Below, one piece after another: positions 46,754 to 55,815 of a DNA stretch of 64,000 nt. This stretch comes from an uncultured Bacteroides sp. (GTDB lineage: Bacteria > Bacteroidota > Bacteroidia > Bacteroidales > Bacteroidaceae). The notes below the pieces were generated by a model, which searched no databases, was not told where the DNA came from, and saw only the letters and a program-made list of their open reading frames with translations. The first letter of the stretch is position 1; each line of letters starts with the position of its first letter. The position numbers and the translations under genes are program-made. The stretch lies in NCBI RefSeq assembly GCF_958445495.1, contig NZ_CAUCSQ010000017.1, forward strand, positions 1-64,000, read 5' to 3'.

Positions 46754-48013
46754 TTATTCCTCTTCAAACTCCGATTTCAAAATGCGTATTACCTCGTCCA
46801 CCGTCTCTTCTTCCAAATCCGTCTTTTCAATCAGCAGCTCACGAGGCGCATTCAACACGGCCTTCGCCGTATCAATGCCAATAGCCTTGATTGCATCAAT
46901 CACCCATCCGTCGATTTCATCCCTGAATTCATCGAGATAAATATCTTCATCAGCCACGCTCTCATCCAACTCACGGAACACGTCGATAGTGTACTCAGTC
47001 AACATACTGGCCAGCTTGATATTCAAACCGCCTTTACCGATAGCCAACGAAACTTCTTCCGGCTTGAGGAATACTTCCGCTTTCCTCTCTTCCTCATTCA
47101 AACGGATGGAAGAAATCTTTGCCGGGCTCAAAGCACGCTGTATAAACAATGAAATGTTCGACGTGTAATTGATTACGTCGATGTTCTCATTGCGAAGTTC
47201 ACGAACAATACCATGAATACGACTTCCCTTCACTCCCACACAGGCGCCTACGGGGTCGATTCTGTCATCGTATGATTCCACCGCAATCTTGGCCCGTTCG
47301 CCGGGGATGCGGGCAATCTTCTTGATGGTAATCAGACCATCATTGATTTCCGGTACTTCCATCTCAAACAGGCGTTGCAGGAAAACGGGAGAAGTGCGCG
47401 ACAAGATAATCTTGGGATTATTGTTCTTATTGTCCACGCGGGCAACCACCGCACGGGCCGTCTCTCCCTTGCGATAGAAATCACTGGGAATCTGCTCGGT
47501 CTTAGGCAGCAGCAATTCGTTTCCTTCATCGTCGAGAAGCAACATCTCTTTCTTCCAGATCTGATAAACTTCCGCATTGATGATTGTACCTACCTTATCT
47601 ATATATTTGTTATAAATACTGTCTTTTTCCAGTTCCAGAATCTTGGAAGCCAGCGTCTGGCGGAGATTCAGGATAGCACGACGGCCGAATTTGGCAAAGA
47701 TTACCTCATCCGTCACCTCTTCGCCCACTTCGTAGGAAGCATCGATTTTCTGCGCCTCACTCAACGAAATCTGCATGTTCGGGTTTGTCAAATCTTCATC
47801 GGCCACAACTTCACGGTTACGCCATATCTCGAAATCCCCCTTGTCCGGGTTCACGATTACGTCGTAATTCTCATCGGTGCCAAACATTTTCGCGATTACG
47901 CTGCGGAACGACTCTTCAAGTACGCTAACCATCGTCGTTCTATCGATATTTTTCAGTTCCTTAAACTCCGAAAATGTATCAATCAAGCTGATTGTTTCTT
48001 CTTTCTTAGCCAT
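46754..48013 (-). CDS. nusA: Transcription termination/antitermination factor NusA
   Basis: RNA polymerase-binding elongation factor. 419 residues: N-terminal polymerase-binding domain (SLIDTFSEFKELKNIDR...), an S1 domain (GTIINAEVYQIWKKEM...), then KH1 (CVGVKGSRIHGIVRELRNENIDVI) and KH2 (AIGKGGLNIKLASMLT) RNA-binding domains, with an acidic end. It lacks the C-terminal acidic repeats of E. coli NusA, as usual in Bacteroidota. Starts 2 bases after rimP; 135 bases separate it from infB. Confidence 0.97.
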   Translation of the reverse strand: MAKKEETISLIDTFSEFKELKNIDRTTMVSVLEESFRSVIAKMFGTDENYDVIVNPDKGDFEIWRNREVVADEDLTNPNMQISLSEAQKIDASYEVGEEVTDEVIFAKFGRRAILNLRQTLASKILELEKDSIYNKYIDKVGTIINAEVYQIWKKEMLLLDDEGNELLLPKTEQIPSDFYRKGETARAVVARVDNKNNNPKIILSRTSPVFLQRLFEMEVPEINDGLITIKKIARIPGERAKIAVESYDDRIDPVGACVGVKGSRIHGIVRELRNENIDVINYTSNISLFIQRALSPAKISSIRLNEEERKAEVFLKPEEVSLAIGKGGLNIKLASMLTEYTIDVFRELDESVADEDIYLDEFRDEIDGWVIDAIKAIGIDTAKAVLNAPRELLIEKTDLEEETVDEVIRILKSEFEEE

Positions 48014-48015
48014 AA

Positions 48016-48483
48016 CTATTTAAAGCTGATTAAGTATTTAGTATATTTTATTTGCTCATAAGCGAAGGTTTCGTCCTCTTCCACCAGTTTCGGACGTTTG
48101 GCTCCCTCCGGTTTCACCTTTTTCTGTACGGTCACCGTAAACTTCTCTTCATCGGCATCTTTCAGGATACCCGTCAGCTTCTGCCCGCCTACGGTCATCA
48201 CTTCCACTTCCTGCCCGATATGGATGTAATACTGTTGCAGTACTTTAAAGGGCTGTCCGATACCGGCCGACCCCACTTCCAGTTCATAATCTTCCTCTTC
48301 ACGGTTCAGTTTCGACTCGATGTAGCGGCTAAGCTCCACGCAATCTTCAATCCAAACCCCTTCCGCATGGTCTATTTCAACCACAATCTTGTCGTCCGGG
48401 CTCACGGTTACCTCTACCAGAAAGTAGTCTTTTCCTTCCAGCCACTCTTCAACAATCTGACAAACAGTTTTCTTTTCTATCAT
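48016..48483 (-). CDS. rimP: Ribosome maturation factor RimP
   Basis: 155 residues; needed for maturation of the 30S subunit. N-terminal alpha/beta domain with CVELSRYIESKLN and the typical LEVGSAGIGQPF motif, then an Sm-like C-terminal domain. First gene of rimP-nusA-infB, behind a near-ideal Bacteroides promoter at 48550-48580. Confidence 0.95.
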   Translation of the reverse strand: MIEKKTVCQIVEEWLEGKDYFLVEVTVSPDDKIVVEIDHAEGVWIEDCVELSRYIESKLNREEEDYELEVGSAGIGQPFKVLQQYYIHIGQEVEVMTVGGQKLTGILKDADEEKFTVTVQKKVKPEGAKRPKLVEEDETFAYEQIKYTKYLISFK

Positions 48484-48549
48484 TTATTAGCTATTAAGAA
48501 CAAAAAAAGGAGCTTAATCGCCCCTCCACCTTTCATCCGTTTTCGGACG

Positions 48550-48580
48550 CAAAGATATAAATAATCTATTCGACTACAAA
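48550..48580 (-). promoter_or_regulatory. Promoter of rimP-nusA-infB
   Basis: Minus strand: -33 TTTG (48577-48580), 19 bases, -7 TATCTTTG (48550-48557). Both boxes and the spacing match the Bacteroides consensus; about 66 bases from rimP. Confidence 0.85.
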
Positions 48581-48654
48581 ACATTAAAGAAAAAAAGTAT
48601 GAATTAACAGTGCGATATTCGTATCTTTACGCCGCAATTAAAAAAACAGACACT

Positions 48655-49050
48655 ATGGCACATCGTCTCAACACTAACAAACAGTTCATGGTAGGCAATG
48701 GGATTCTTGCTTTCGCCGTCATTTTCGTCGTCGTTATTTTTATCTACATGAGTATGCGGCTGCAACGGGAAAAGCAGGAGGAACGGCATTTCATCGAAAC
48801 TTATACGATTAGCCTGGTAAAAGGGTTTGCCGGAGATTCCATTTCCTTGTTTGTCAATGACAGCCTTATTTCCGACAAAACCATCACCCGAGAACCCTAT
48901 ACCGTAGAAATAGGCCGTTTTGCAGAACAAAGCGCCCTGTTGATTGTGGATAACAAAACGGAACTGGTATCGACTTTCGACCTCAGCGAGAGGGGCGGGA
49001 CCTATCAGTTTGAGAAGGAAGAGGACGGGATTAAGCAACTGGCGAAATAA
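48655..49050 (+). CDS. Single-span membrane protein, unknown function
   Basis: 131 residues from the ATG giving MAHRLNTNKQ. One hydrophobic helix (about 13-32: NGILAFAVIFVVVIFIYMSM) follows a short basic start, so the rest is probably periplasmic. The outer part is beta-rich (ISLFVNDSLISDKTI, EIGRFAEQSALLIVDNKTE) with no motif I recognise. A TATCTTTA (48622-48629) upstream may be its -7 box. Divergent from rimP. No function assigned. Confidence 0.72.
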   Translation: MAHRLNTNKQFMVGNGILAFAVIFVVVIFIYMSMRLQREKQEERHFIETYTISLVKGFAGDSISLFVNDSLISDKTITREPYTVEIGRFAEQSALLIVDNKTELVSTFDLSERGGTYQFEKEEDGIKQLAK

Positions 49051-49078
49051 TACGGGCAGGACCCACTGCGGACACAGT

Positions 49079-49777
49079 TCATATTTCCGTACGGAATTTC
49101 CTCAATTCCCCTCTCAAAGCCAATGCTTTCCCCTCTGTGAACTGATTCAAAAGCGACCAGAAACGTTCGCCATGATTCATTTCACGGGTATGGCATAATT
49201 CATGCAGAAGCACATAGTCAATCAGACGGGAAGGCAACAAGACGAGATAGTAGGATAAATTAATATTCTTCTTTGCCGAGCAGCTTCCCCATCTTCCCCG
49301 GCTGGAATTTATCTTTACGCCGGCATAAGGCAGCCCGCACGCTCTGGACAAACGTTCCAAACGCGGCGGAAGAATACTCTTCGCATTCCGGCGCATCGAC
49401 TCTTCAATGACTTTATGCAACCAGCTTTGCAGTTTACCATCCGTAAAATCGGCATGAGGCGGACAAATTATTTCCATGACCCCTAACCGGGAATTGGCAA
49501 GGAAGCTCTCTTTCTCACCGGAGACCAAAGACAATTTAAAATGTTCCGCATCAATCTTATAGTCTAAATCAATCAAAGGACGAGCCGCTCTTTGCCGGGA
49601 AGCCAGCAGCTTGCCACGCAAATCCTCAATCGCCTGTTTCACTTCTTTCACCGTAGTGCCCGGAGGAACCGAGACATAAACAGCATCGCTCTTTGTCCGG
49701 AACACGAGACTTTTCGCACGCGGATTGACACGCACTATCAAGCACCCCAATTCATCATCTTTTATAATCTTTTCCAT
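49079..49777 (-). CDS. YgjP/DUF45-type zinc metallopeptidase
   Basis: About 232 residues from the ATG giving MEKIIKDDELG; 89 further upstream codons are open but not protein-like. The C-terminal half contains RGRWGSCSAKKNINLSYYL and the zinc motif HELCH with a third ligand region MNHGERFW, the arrangement of YgjP-like (SprT-related, DUF45) metallopeptidases. The N-terminal part is the beta-rich YgjP region. Cytoplasmic. Substrate unknown. Confidence 0.87.
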   Translation of the reverse strand: MEKIIKDDELGCLIVRVNPRAKSLVFRTKSDAVYVSVPPGTTVKEVKQAIEDLRGKLLASRQRAARPLIDLDYKIDAEHFKLSLVSGEKESFLANSRLGVMEIICPPHADFTDGKLQSWLHKVIEESMRRNAKSILPPRLERLSRACGLPYAGVKINSSRGRWGSCSAKKNINLSYYLVLLPSRLIDYVLLHELCHTREMNHGERFWSLLNQFTEGKALALRGELRKFRTEI

Positions 49778-50182
49778 TGTTGTCTTCTCCAGGCTGTCAT
49801 TACAAAAGCCGGCATTGCAAAAGTAATAAAAAAGAAGATACCGGCGAAAAAACTGAGGTAAGATGCCATTTTCTGAAGACAGTTGCAACGACACAGGAAT
49901 CGATGGTTCCGGCAATATCGCACCGCTTGCGTAAACTGCCATAGAAGGCAATGTAACCGTAAGATTCAAGAAAAACGTCACGATATGGCAAGGCAGGCAG
50001 GATATCAGAATTTCCTCATCGGATTGGAATAAACCGATAATCAACGGGATTGGGAAACATCAGTTGCCATGCAAGCGGAAACCGGCCGCCCGTGCGGGCA
50101 GAAGCAGCGATATCGCTTATAGAAGGCATCTCCGGGAAACCGGCGCTCTTCGAAAGAAAATACGGCAGATGACTGATTATCA

Positions 50183-50215
50183 TCATAAAAGGGCTACTGC
50201 ATCACGCGGTAGCCC
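50183..50215 (-). terminator. Terminator of the sigma/anti-sigma-like operon
   Basis: GGGCTAC (50191-50197) pairs with GTAGCCC (50209-50215); on the minus strand followed by TTTTAT. It lies about 120 bases after the membrane protein gene at 50337-50816. Confidence 0.7.
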
Positions 50216-50336
50216 ATTTATTTAGTTAGTTTTAATCTAAAAATTTGAGAGAATTGAAAACTTCACAGTTTCGCCTTCGTTGTTGTTTTAATTAAGCACA
50301 CTAACTATATTATATGTTTAAAGCAAATGAAAATGT

Positions 50337-50816
50337 CTATTCGTTTATAACTTGCACCTTGTGGTTAACCCTCGCCAAACTATCGGCTAGAACCTGTTCC
50401 GCTTTCACATCATTTGAAATAGCGACCGATGGTGCTGTTACTTGTTTACCAATGGTATCCGTTGCCAATACACTTCCGTCATCTCCGGAGAAAGAATGTT
50501 GTGCCACATTCCCCAAAGAAAGGATGATTGCAATCACGGCAGCGGCTTTGAACAGAGGAATAAAACGACCGGTCAGTGTCAAGCGTTTCGCTTTTACGAC
50601 CGTAGGCTCCACCTCTGCCAGAATACGTGTATCAAAGTCTTCGCCCAGTCCTACTTCCTGCTGAACCTGTTGATAAACAAACAGGTTTTTATAGCGAAGC
50701 AAATGAGCAGGAACTTCCTCCTTTGCGAAGAAGTCGCGCAATGTTGCTTCCTCCTCAACGGAAGTTTCGCATTGCCAGTATCGCTCCAGGAGCTGTTCTA
50801 TATCCTTATAATCCAT
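50337..50816 (-). CDS. Single-span membrane protein next to an ECF sigma factor, anti-sigma-like
   Basis: About 159 residues from the ATG giving MDYKDIE. A helical cytoplasmic N-terminus (to about 80) resembles the sigma-binding part of short anti-sigma factors; then one hydrophobic segment (FIPLFKAAAVIAIILSLG, about 85-102) and a short periplasmic tail. Its start overlaps the sigma gene's end, the usual layout of sigma/anti-sigma pairs. No zinc motif. The anti-sigma role is inferred from position and topology. Confidence 0.7.
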   Translation of the reverse strand: MDYKDIEQLLERYWQCETSVEEEATLRDFFAKEEVPAHLLRYKNLFVYQQVQQEVGLGEDFDTRILAEVEPTVVKAKRLTLTGRFIPLFKAAAVIAIILSLGNVAQHSFSGDDGSVLATDTIGKQVTAPSVAISNDVKAEQVLADSLARVNHKVQVINE

Positions 50817-51315
50817 ATTCGTCAATTTCTAAATACCTTTGTTTTACTTTTTGTCTGGCTCTGAAGAGGTTCACTTTAACTTGTTCCTCTGTCAGATTCA
50901 GCAACCCTGCAATTTTCTTATAGCTTTCACCTTCAATGTCCCTCAGTTGCATGATAAGCCGCTGTTTTTCGGGAAGTTCGTTTACCAGTCTATTAATAAT
51001 GTTCATTCTTTCATCATGAATCATCTGGTCATACGGACTGTTTGCATCAGGTTCTTCCTCCATCTCGGGGGTGAGTTCCACGTTTTGAGCTTCTTTCTTT
51101 TGACTTCTATCTATCGCCAGATTCTTTGCCACTGTCAGGCAATAGGCTTCGACCGATTCAAATTGAGACCACTCATCACGCTTATTCCACACTCTTATCA
51201 TGGTGTCCTGAACGACATCCTCGGCTTCGGCCCTATCCAGGGTGATTCTGAGAGCCAATCGAAAAAGTTTATCCTTCAACGGCAAAATATCGTTTCGGAA
51301 GCTGATTTCTTGCAT
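50806..51315 (-). CDS. ECF-type RNA polymerase sigma factor
   Basis: 169 residues. Region 2 includes RAEAEDVVQDTMIRVWNKR and AYCLTVAKNLAID; region 4 includes LPEKQRLIMQLRDIEGESYKKIAGLLNLTEEQVKVNLFRARQKVK. A short acidic linker lies between them. Target genes unknown. Transcribed 61 bases after argB and overlapping the membrane protein gene by 11 bases. Confidence 0.93.
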   Translation of the reverse strand: MQEISFRNDILPLKDKLFRLALRITLDRAEAEDVVQDTMIRVWNKRDEWSQFESVEAYCLTVAKNLAIDRSQKKEAQNVELTPEMEEEPDANSPYDQMIHDERMNIINRLVNELPEKQRLIMQLRDIEGESYKKIAGLLNLTEEQVKVNLFRARQKVKQRYLEIDEYGL

Positions 51316-51376
51316 CTCTATAATAATGACGGGCCAGGATTCGAAAAGTTACAGCCGCCCTCTACTTTTTTTTGAA

Positions 51377-52150
51377 TTATTTCCTTATCCTTGTTCCTTC
51401 GTTGCTGTTAATTGCTGACGCTAAGGTGATTATCACTTCCGACACACCTGCATCTATCGCTTTAAAGGAATTTTCCAACTTCGGAATCATACCTCCCTGA
51501 ATAACGCCGTCGGCCACATATTGTTCAAATTCCGTACGGGTAATCCGGGGAATCACGCTGTCATCGTCATTCTCGTCGCGCAGCACTCCCTTTTTCTCAA
51601 AGCAGTACACCAACGTCACGTCAAAGATAGCCGAAAGGGCTTTTGCCGTCTCTCCGGCAATGGTATCCGCATTCGTGTTCAACATATTTCCCTGCCCGTC
51701 GTGCGTCAACGGCGCCATGACCGGCACCACTCCTTTATGTATCAAATCGGACAGCAATCCCGCATCTACCTTCTCAACATCTCCGACAAAGCCGTAATCA
51801 ACCTCTTTCACCGGGCGCTTCACCGAACGTATCACATTCATATCCGCCCCCGTCAATCCCAAGGCGTTTACTCCGCGCGCCTGCAGGCCGGCAACAATAT
51901 TCTTATTGACCAAACCGCCGTACACCATCGTCACTACTTCCAACATTCCGGCATCGGTTATCCGGCGGCCGTCTACCATTTTACTCTCAATCCCCAGCCG
52001 GGCGGCTATTTTTGTAGCTGAACGGCCTCCTCCGTGTACCAGCACCTTACGTCCTCCGATAGCGGCAAAATCATTCAGCAGCCGACAAAGGGTGGCTTCT
52101 TCCTCCACGATTTTGCCACCCACCTTAATTACAGTCAGTTTTTCTCTCAT
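51377..52150 (-). CDS. argB: Acetylglutamate kinase family (probably acting on N-succinylglutamate)
   Basis: Phosphorylates the N-acylated glutamate in arginine synthesis. About 257 residues with the amino-acid-kinase fold: VIKVGGKIV, VLVHGGGRSATK, a NTNADTIAG nucleotide loop and GGMIPKLENS near the C-terminus. In Bacteroides arginine is made through N-succinylated rather than acetylated intermediates, so the substrate may be N-succinylglutamate; the sequence alone does not settle this. The start with MREK is preferred over two extra Mets. It follows speA by 72 bases. Confidence 0.92.
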   Translation of the reverse strand: MREKLTVIKVGGKIVEEEATLCRLLNDFAAIGGRKVLVHGGGRSATKIAARLGIESKMVDGRRITDAGMLEVVTMVYGGLVNKNIVAGLQARGVNALGLTGADMNVIRSVKRPVKEVDYGFVGDVEKVDAGLLSDLIHKGVVPVMAPLTHDGQGNMLNTNADTIAGETAKALSAIFDVTLVYCFEKKGVLRDENDDDSVIPRITRTEFEQYVADGVIQGGMIPKLENSFKAIDAGVSEVIITLASAINSNEGTRIRK

Positions 52151-52228
52151 CATCATTCGTAAAATTTGTTCAGCGCGCCCGCACGTGCCGTTCCGCCGAT
52201 ACGTTTGTCACGGCACGCGGCGCATCCG

Positions 52229-54121
52229 TTATTCTAAATATGTATAACCGTAAAGTCCCGAACGATAGTTGGAAAGGAACTCTTTCCCCTCTTCCAAGGA
52301 GATTTTTCCTTCCTTCACCGATTTCGTCACCCACGTCTCAAGCGTACGCACCAGTTTTTTCGGATTGTATTGAACATAGTCCAACACTTCCGCCACCGTT
52401 TCCCCGTCAATAATCTGCTCGATACTATAGCCCTTTTCATTCACGGACACATGCACGGCATTCGTGTCTCCGAACAGGTTATGCATATCTCCCAGAATCT
52501 CCTGGTAGGCTCCCACCAGGAACACGGCTACATAATAAGGCTCCGCCTTTTTCAGGCTGTGGACCGGTAAATAATGAGCCACATTACGGGTAGAAATGAA
52601 ATTTGCTATCTTGCCGTCCGAGTCACAGGTAATGTCCTGCAACGTCGCCGAACGGTCGGGTTTCTCGTCCAGCCGCTGGATAGGCATAATCGGGAATATC
52701 TGGTCGATGGCCCATGAGTCCGGCAATGACTGGAACAGCGAAAAATTGCAGAAGTATTTATCGGCAAGCAATTTGGACAGTCCGCGGAACTCGTCGGGCG
52801 CATGTTTCAGCCCTTCGGCAATCTGATTAATCTCCCGCGTGATAGACCAATACAGGCGTTCAATCTGGGCGCGGGTTTTCAAATCCACGATTCCGTGGCT
52901 GAACAGGTCTAAACCTTCCTCACGAATCTGTTGCGCGTCATGCCACGCTTCCAGCATCTTGTTCTGATTCAACGTATCCCAGATTCCGTACAACTCCTGC
53001 ACCAGCTCGTGCGCATCCGGAGCGATTTCCTCTTCATCGTCCCATTCCGGCAGAGTGGCGGTTTCAAGGACTTCGAAAATCAATACGGAATGATGTGCGG
53101 TCAGGGCGCGTCCGCTTTCGGTAATGATATTAGGATGCGGAATGCCGTTCTTATCGCTGACATCCACCAAAGTGGAAATAGAGTCGTTGACATATTCCTG
53201 AATGGAATAATTTACGCTGCCCCCGCTATCGGACGAACGGGTCCCGTCATAATCAACTCCCAGGCCGCCCCCTATATCTACAAACTCCACGTTGAATCCC
53301 ATCGCATGAAGCTGTACATAGAACTGGGAAGCCTCCCGCAACGCAGTCTTGATACGGCGGATTTTCGTCACCTGGCTGCCAATATGGAAATGAATCAGTT
53401 TCAGGCAATCTTTCAGTCCCTTGCTTTCCATAAAGTCGAGCGCTTCGAGAAGTTCACTGGAAGTCAGGCCGAATTTGCTGGCATCGCCGCCCGACTCTTC
53501 CCATTTGCCGCTGCCGGAAGAAGCCAGTTTGATACGGATACCGATATTCGGCTGCACATTCAACTGTTTCGCCATCCTTGCAATCAGTTTCAGCTCGTTC
53601 ATCTTCTCCACCACAAGGAAGATGCGCTTGCCCATCTTCTGCGCCAGCAAAGCCAGCTCGATGTAACTCTCGTCCTTATAACCGTTACAGATAATCAATG
53701 AGTCAGAATCCGTATTGACGGCAATCACTGCATGAAGTTCCGGTTTGGAACCGGCTTCCAGCCCAAGATTGAATTTCTTTCCGTGGCTGATAATCTCCTC
53801 CACGACCGGGCGCATCTGGTTAACCTTAATCGGATAGATGATAAAATTCTCCCCCTTATAACCGTACTCTTCGGCAGCCTGCTTAAAACAGAAGGACATT
53901 TTCTCAATACGGTTGTCCAGAATATCCGGAAAACGCACCAGCATCGGAGCGGCTACATCCCTCAGTTGCAGCTCGTCGACCAACTCTTTCAGGTCGACCG
54001 CTACTCCATTTTTCCGCGGTGTAACAACGACATGACCTTTGTCATTAATACTAAAGTACGAGGTTCCCCAACCCGTGATGTTGTAAAGCTCCTCAGAGTC
54101 TTCAATACGCCACTTTCTCAT
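52229..54121 (-). CDS. speA: Biosynthetic arginine decarboxylase
   Basis: PLP enzyme converting arginine to agmatine, the first step of polyamine synthesis. 630 residues from the ATG giving MRKWRIEDSEE, the expected start for this family (a reading from 54163 adds 14 residues). The PLP lysine is Lys99 in YPIKVNQ; further motifs are EAGSKPELHA, HFHIGSQ and FVDIGGGLGVDYDGT. Fold-type III decarboxylase. First gene before argB. Confidence 0.95.
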   Translation of the reverse strand: MRKWRIEDSEELYNITGWGTSYFSINDKGHVVVTPRKNGVAVDLKELVDELQLRDVAAPMLVRFPDILDNRIEKMSFCFKQAAEEYGYKGENFIIYPIKVNQMRPVVEEIISHGKKFNLGLEAGSKPELHAVIAVNTDSDSLIICNGYKDESYIELALLAQKMGKRIFLVVEKMNELKLIARMAKQLNVQPNIGIRIKLASSGSGKWEESGGDASKFGLTSSELLEALDFMESKGLKDCLKLIHFHIGSQVTKIRRIKTALREASQFYVQLHAMGFNVEFVDIGGGLGVDYDGTRSSDSGGSVNYSIQEYVNDSISTLVDVSDKNGIPHPNIITESGRALTAHHSVLIFEVLETATLPEWDDEEEIAPDAHELVQELYGIWDTLNQNKMLEAWHDAQQIREEGLDLFSHGIVDLKTRAQIERLYWSITREINQIAEGLKHAPDEFRGLSKLLADKYFCNFSLFQSLPDSWAIDQIFPIMPIQRLDEKPDRSATLQDITCDSDGKIANFISTRNVAHYLPVHSLKKAEPYYVAVFLVGAYQEILGDMHNLFGDTNAVHVSVNEKGYSIEQIIDGETVAEVLDYVQYNPKKLVRTLETWVTKSVKEGKISLEEGKEFLSNYRSGLYGYTYLE

Positions 54122-54452
54122 TTTTCTGTAATTCGGTGTTTTTAGTAAATAATCGGATGACAAAAATACTGATTTATCTACATGCTGCCAATTAATTGAA
54201 CATTATTTCTTTCAAACAGTCCATATATCCGCCATTTCCGTTACAGGCACTGTAATGACAGACACGCCGGCTCGCCGGCTTACCCGCTTTTTCCGCCGTC
54301 AGGCAATCCGGAAACGCCTGAGGCTCCCGCTACGGATGGAAAGGAGGCACCGGTTCCGGTGAACGGAATAAATCAAGGAAACAGAACCGGAATAAAAAAA
54401 CAGATGGGACCGGCCTTTACAGCCGACCGGCTTGTCCGGTAAAAACGCCTGT

Positions 54453-54980
54453 CTACACCTCTAAAAGCTGCCGCAAGCGTTGCACGGACGCTTCAATCTG
54501 GGAGCGGTCTTCCAGCTCGTCGGCATTGAACACGTATTGCGCTTGCGTATAAAAAGGAGCGCGCTTCTCCAGCGCCTGCACAATGAAGGTTTTCAGTTCA
54601 TCATCCTTTTTCCCCTGGAGTATGGGGCGTTGCTGTTTGGCAACACGCAAACGGCTGAACAGCACATCCGGATGCACATCCAGGAAAACGGTCTTTCCTG
54701 CCTTGTTCATAAACTCCATATTATCAAAGAAACAAGGAGCTCCTCCCCCTGTAGAGATAACCACATTCTCGAATTCCGCCACCTCATGCAGCATATTTCT
54801 TTCCAGTTCCCGGAATCCGGTTTCACCCCGTTCGGCAAACAGCTCTCCGACGGTTTTGTGAAAACGCTCTTCAATATACCAGTCGAGATCGACAAACGGT
54901 ATGTTCAGCTTACGGGCAAATGCCTTGCCCAATGTCGTTTTTCCGGCTCCCATATAGCCGGTAAGGAAGATACGAACCAT
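54453..54980 (-). CDS. aroK: Shikimate kinase
   Basis: Phosphorylates shikimate in the pathway to chorismate and aromatic amino acids. 175 residues, P-loop GYMGAGKTT at 8-16 (Lys14), shikimate-binding DLDWYIE and STGGGAPCF. Complete. A perfect 13-bp palindrome (54982-55011) lies immediately before the start and covers the putative -7 box. It is followed by a 330-bp gap before speA, holding GC-rich hairpins near 54400. Confidence 0.95.
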   Translation of the reverse strand: MVRIFLTGYMGAGKTTLGKAFARKLNIPFVDLDWYIEERFHKTVGELFAERGETGFRELERNMLHEVAEFENVVISTGGGAPCFFDNMEFMNKAGKTVFLDVHPDVLFSRLRVAKQQRPILQGKKDDELKTFIVQALEKRAPFYTQAQYVFNADELEDRSQIEASVQRLRQLLEV

Positions 54981-54981
54981 A

Positions 54982-55011
54982 ATGACTAATTTTGCTTACA
55001 AAATTAGTCAT
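54982..55011. promoter_or_regulatory. Perfect 13-bp palindrome over the aroK promoter
   Basis: ATGACTAATTTTG (54982-54994), 4-base loop, exact complement (54999-55011). On the minus strand it includes TAATTTTG (54999-55006), a -7-type box. It could be an operator or, less likely, a hairpin after the nitroreductase gene. Confidence 0.6.
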
Positions 55012-55038
55012 TTAATTAAGATATGGGAATGAATCGGC

Positions 55039-55641
55039 TTATTTAAATACTTTCACCCGCTCTTCAAGCGGCTGGAAGTCCTTCTCACCCGGTTCTCCCG
55101 CTGGAGTCCCGAACGGCATTTCCGCAATCAAATGCCAATGTTCCGGCAATTTCCATTCACGGCGCACGTCATCGTCAATCAACGGATTGTAATGTTGCAA
55201 TGAAGCCCCGAAACCCGCTTCTTCCAGTATCACCCAGATAGCCAGTTGGTGCATGGCGGAAGTTTGCAACGACCATCCGGGAAAATTCTCCCGATAAGCG
55301 GGAAAAGCCTCTTGAAGTTTTTTGACTACTTCCCGGTCTTCAAAGAAAAGCACAGTCCCGTATCCGCCGGCAAATGAACGGTCTATTTTCTCTTCTGTCT
55401 TGACAAAGGCCTCTTCCGGCACAATTTTCTTCAATGTATTTTTCACAATCTCCCATAACTTCCGGTGTGACTCTCCCAATAACAGCACCACGCGCGTAGA
55501 CTGGGAATTAAAGGCCGACGGTACATGGCATACCGCCGTATTGATGATGCGTTCAATCTCTTGTTCCGGGATTGGCGACCGGGCGGCAATCGAATAGTAA
55601 GTCCGACGATGTTTTAAAGCTTCGCTAAAAGTTCTCTCCAT
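55039..55641 (-). CDS. Nitroreductase family protein
   Basis: 200 residues; FMN-dependent oxidoreductase fold. N-terminal RRTYYSIAARSPIPEQEIERII and SAFNSQSTRVVLLLG are the conserved flavin- and phosphate-binding regions. WSLQTSAMHQLAIWVILEEAGFGASLQHY and a C-terminal FGTPAGEP complete it. It most resembles the small HBN1-type nitroreductases. The substrate is unknown. Divergent from the RNase H gene. Confidence 0.9.
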   Translation of the reverse strand: MERTFSEALKHRRTYYSIAARSPIPEQEIERIINTAVCHVPSAFNSQSTRVVLLLGESHRKLWEIVKNTLKKIVPEEAFVKTEEKIDRSFAGGYGTVLFFEDREVVKKLQEAFPAYRENFPGWSLQTSAMHQLAIWVILEEAGFGASLQHYNPLIDDDVRREWKLPEHWHLIAEMPFGTPAGEPGEKDFQPLEERVKVFK

Positions 55642-55707
55642 AATAGTTCCTTTCTAAATGTTATATTCTTAAACTCTCTTATTTTTATAACAAGCGCCTC
55701 TGTTAAC

Positions 55708-55739
55708 TTGTTCAGTTAGAGAATATATTCGTACCTTCG
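55708..55739 (+). promoter_or_regulatory. Probable promoter of the RNase H gene
   Basis: -33-like CTTG (about 55707-55710), 21 bases, then TACCTTCG (55732-55739), one change from TAnnTTTG. Confidence 0.4.
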
Positions 55740-55815
55740 CGAAATAATATCCCGGCGCCCGTCGATCATACGCCGCCCGGATGAACGGATAAAACATCGA
55801 ATCATTATTTTATTT

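Noticed and set aside
49778..50044. 89-residue N-terminal extension of the YgjP-like peptidase
   Set aside because: The extra codons look unlike the family and an ATG lies exactly at the conserved start.
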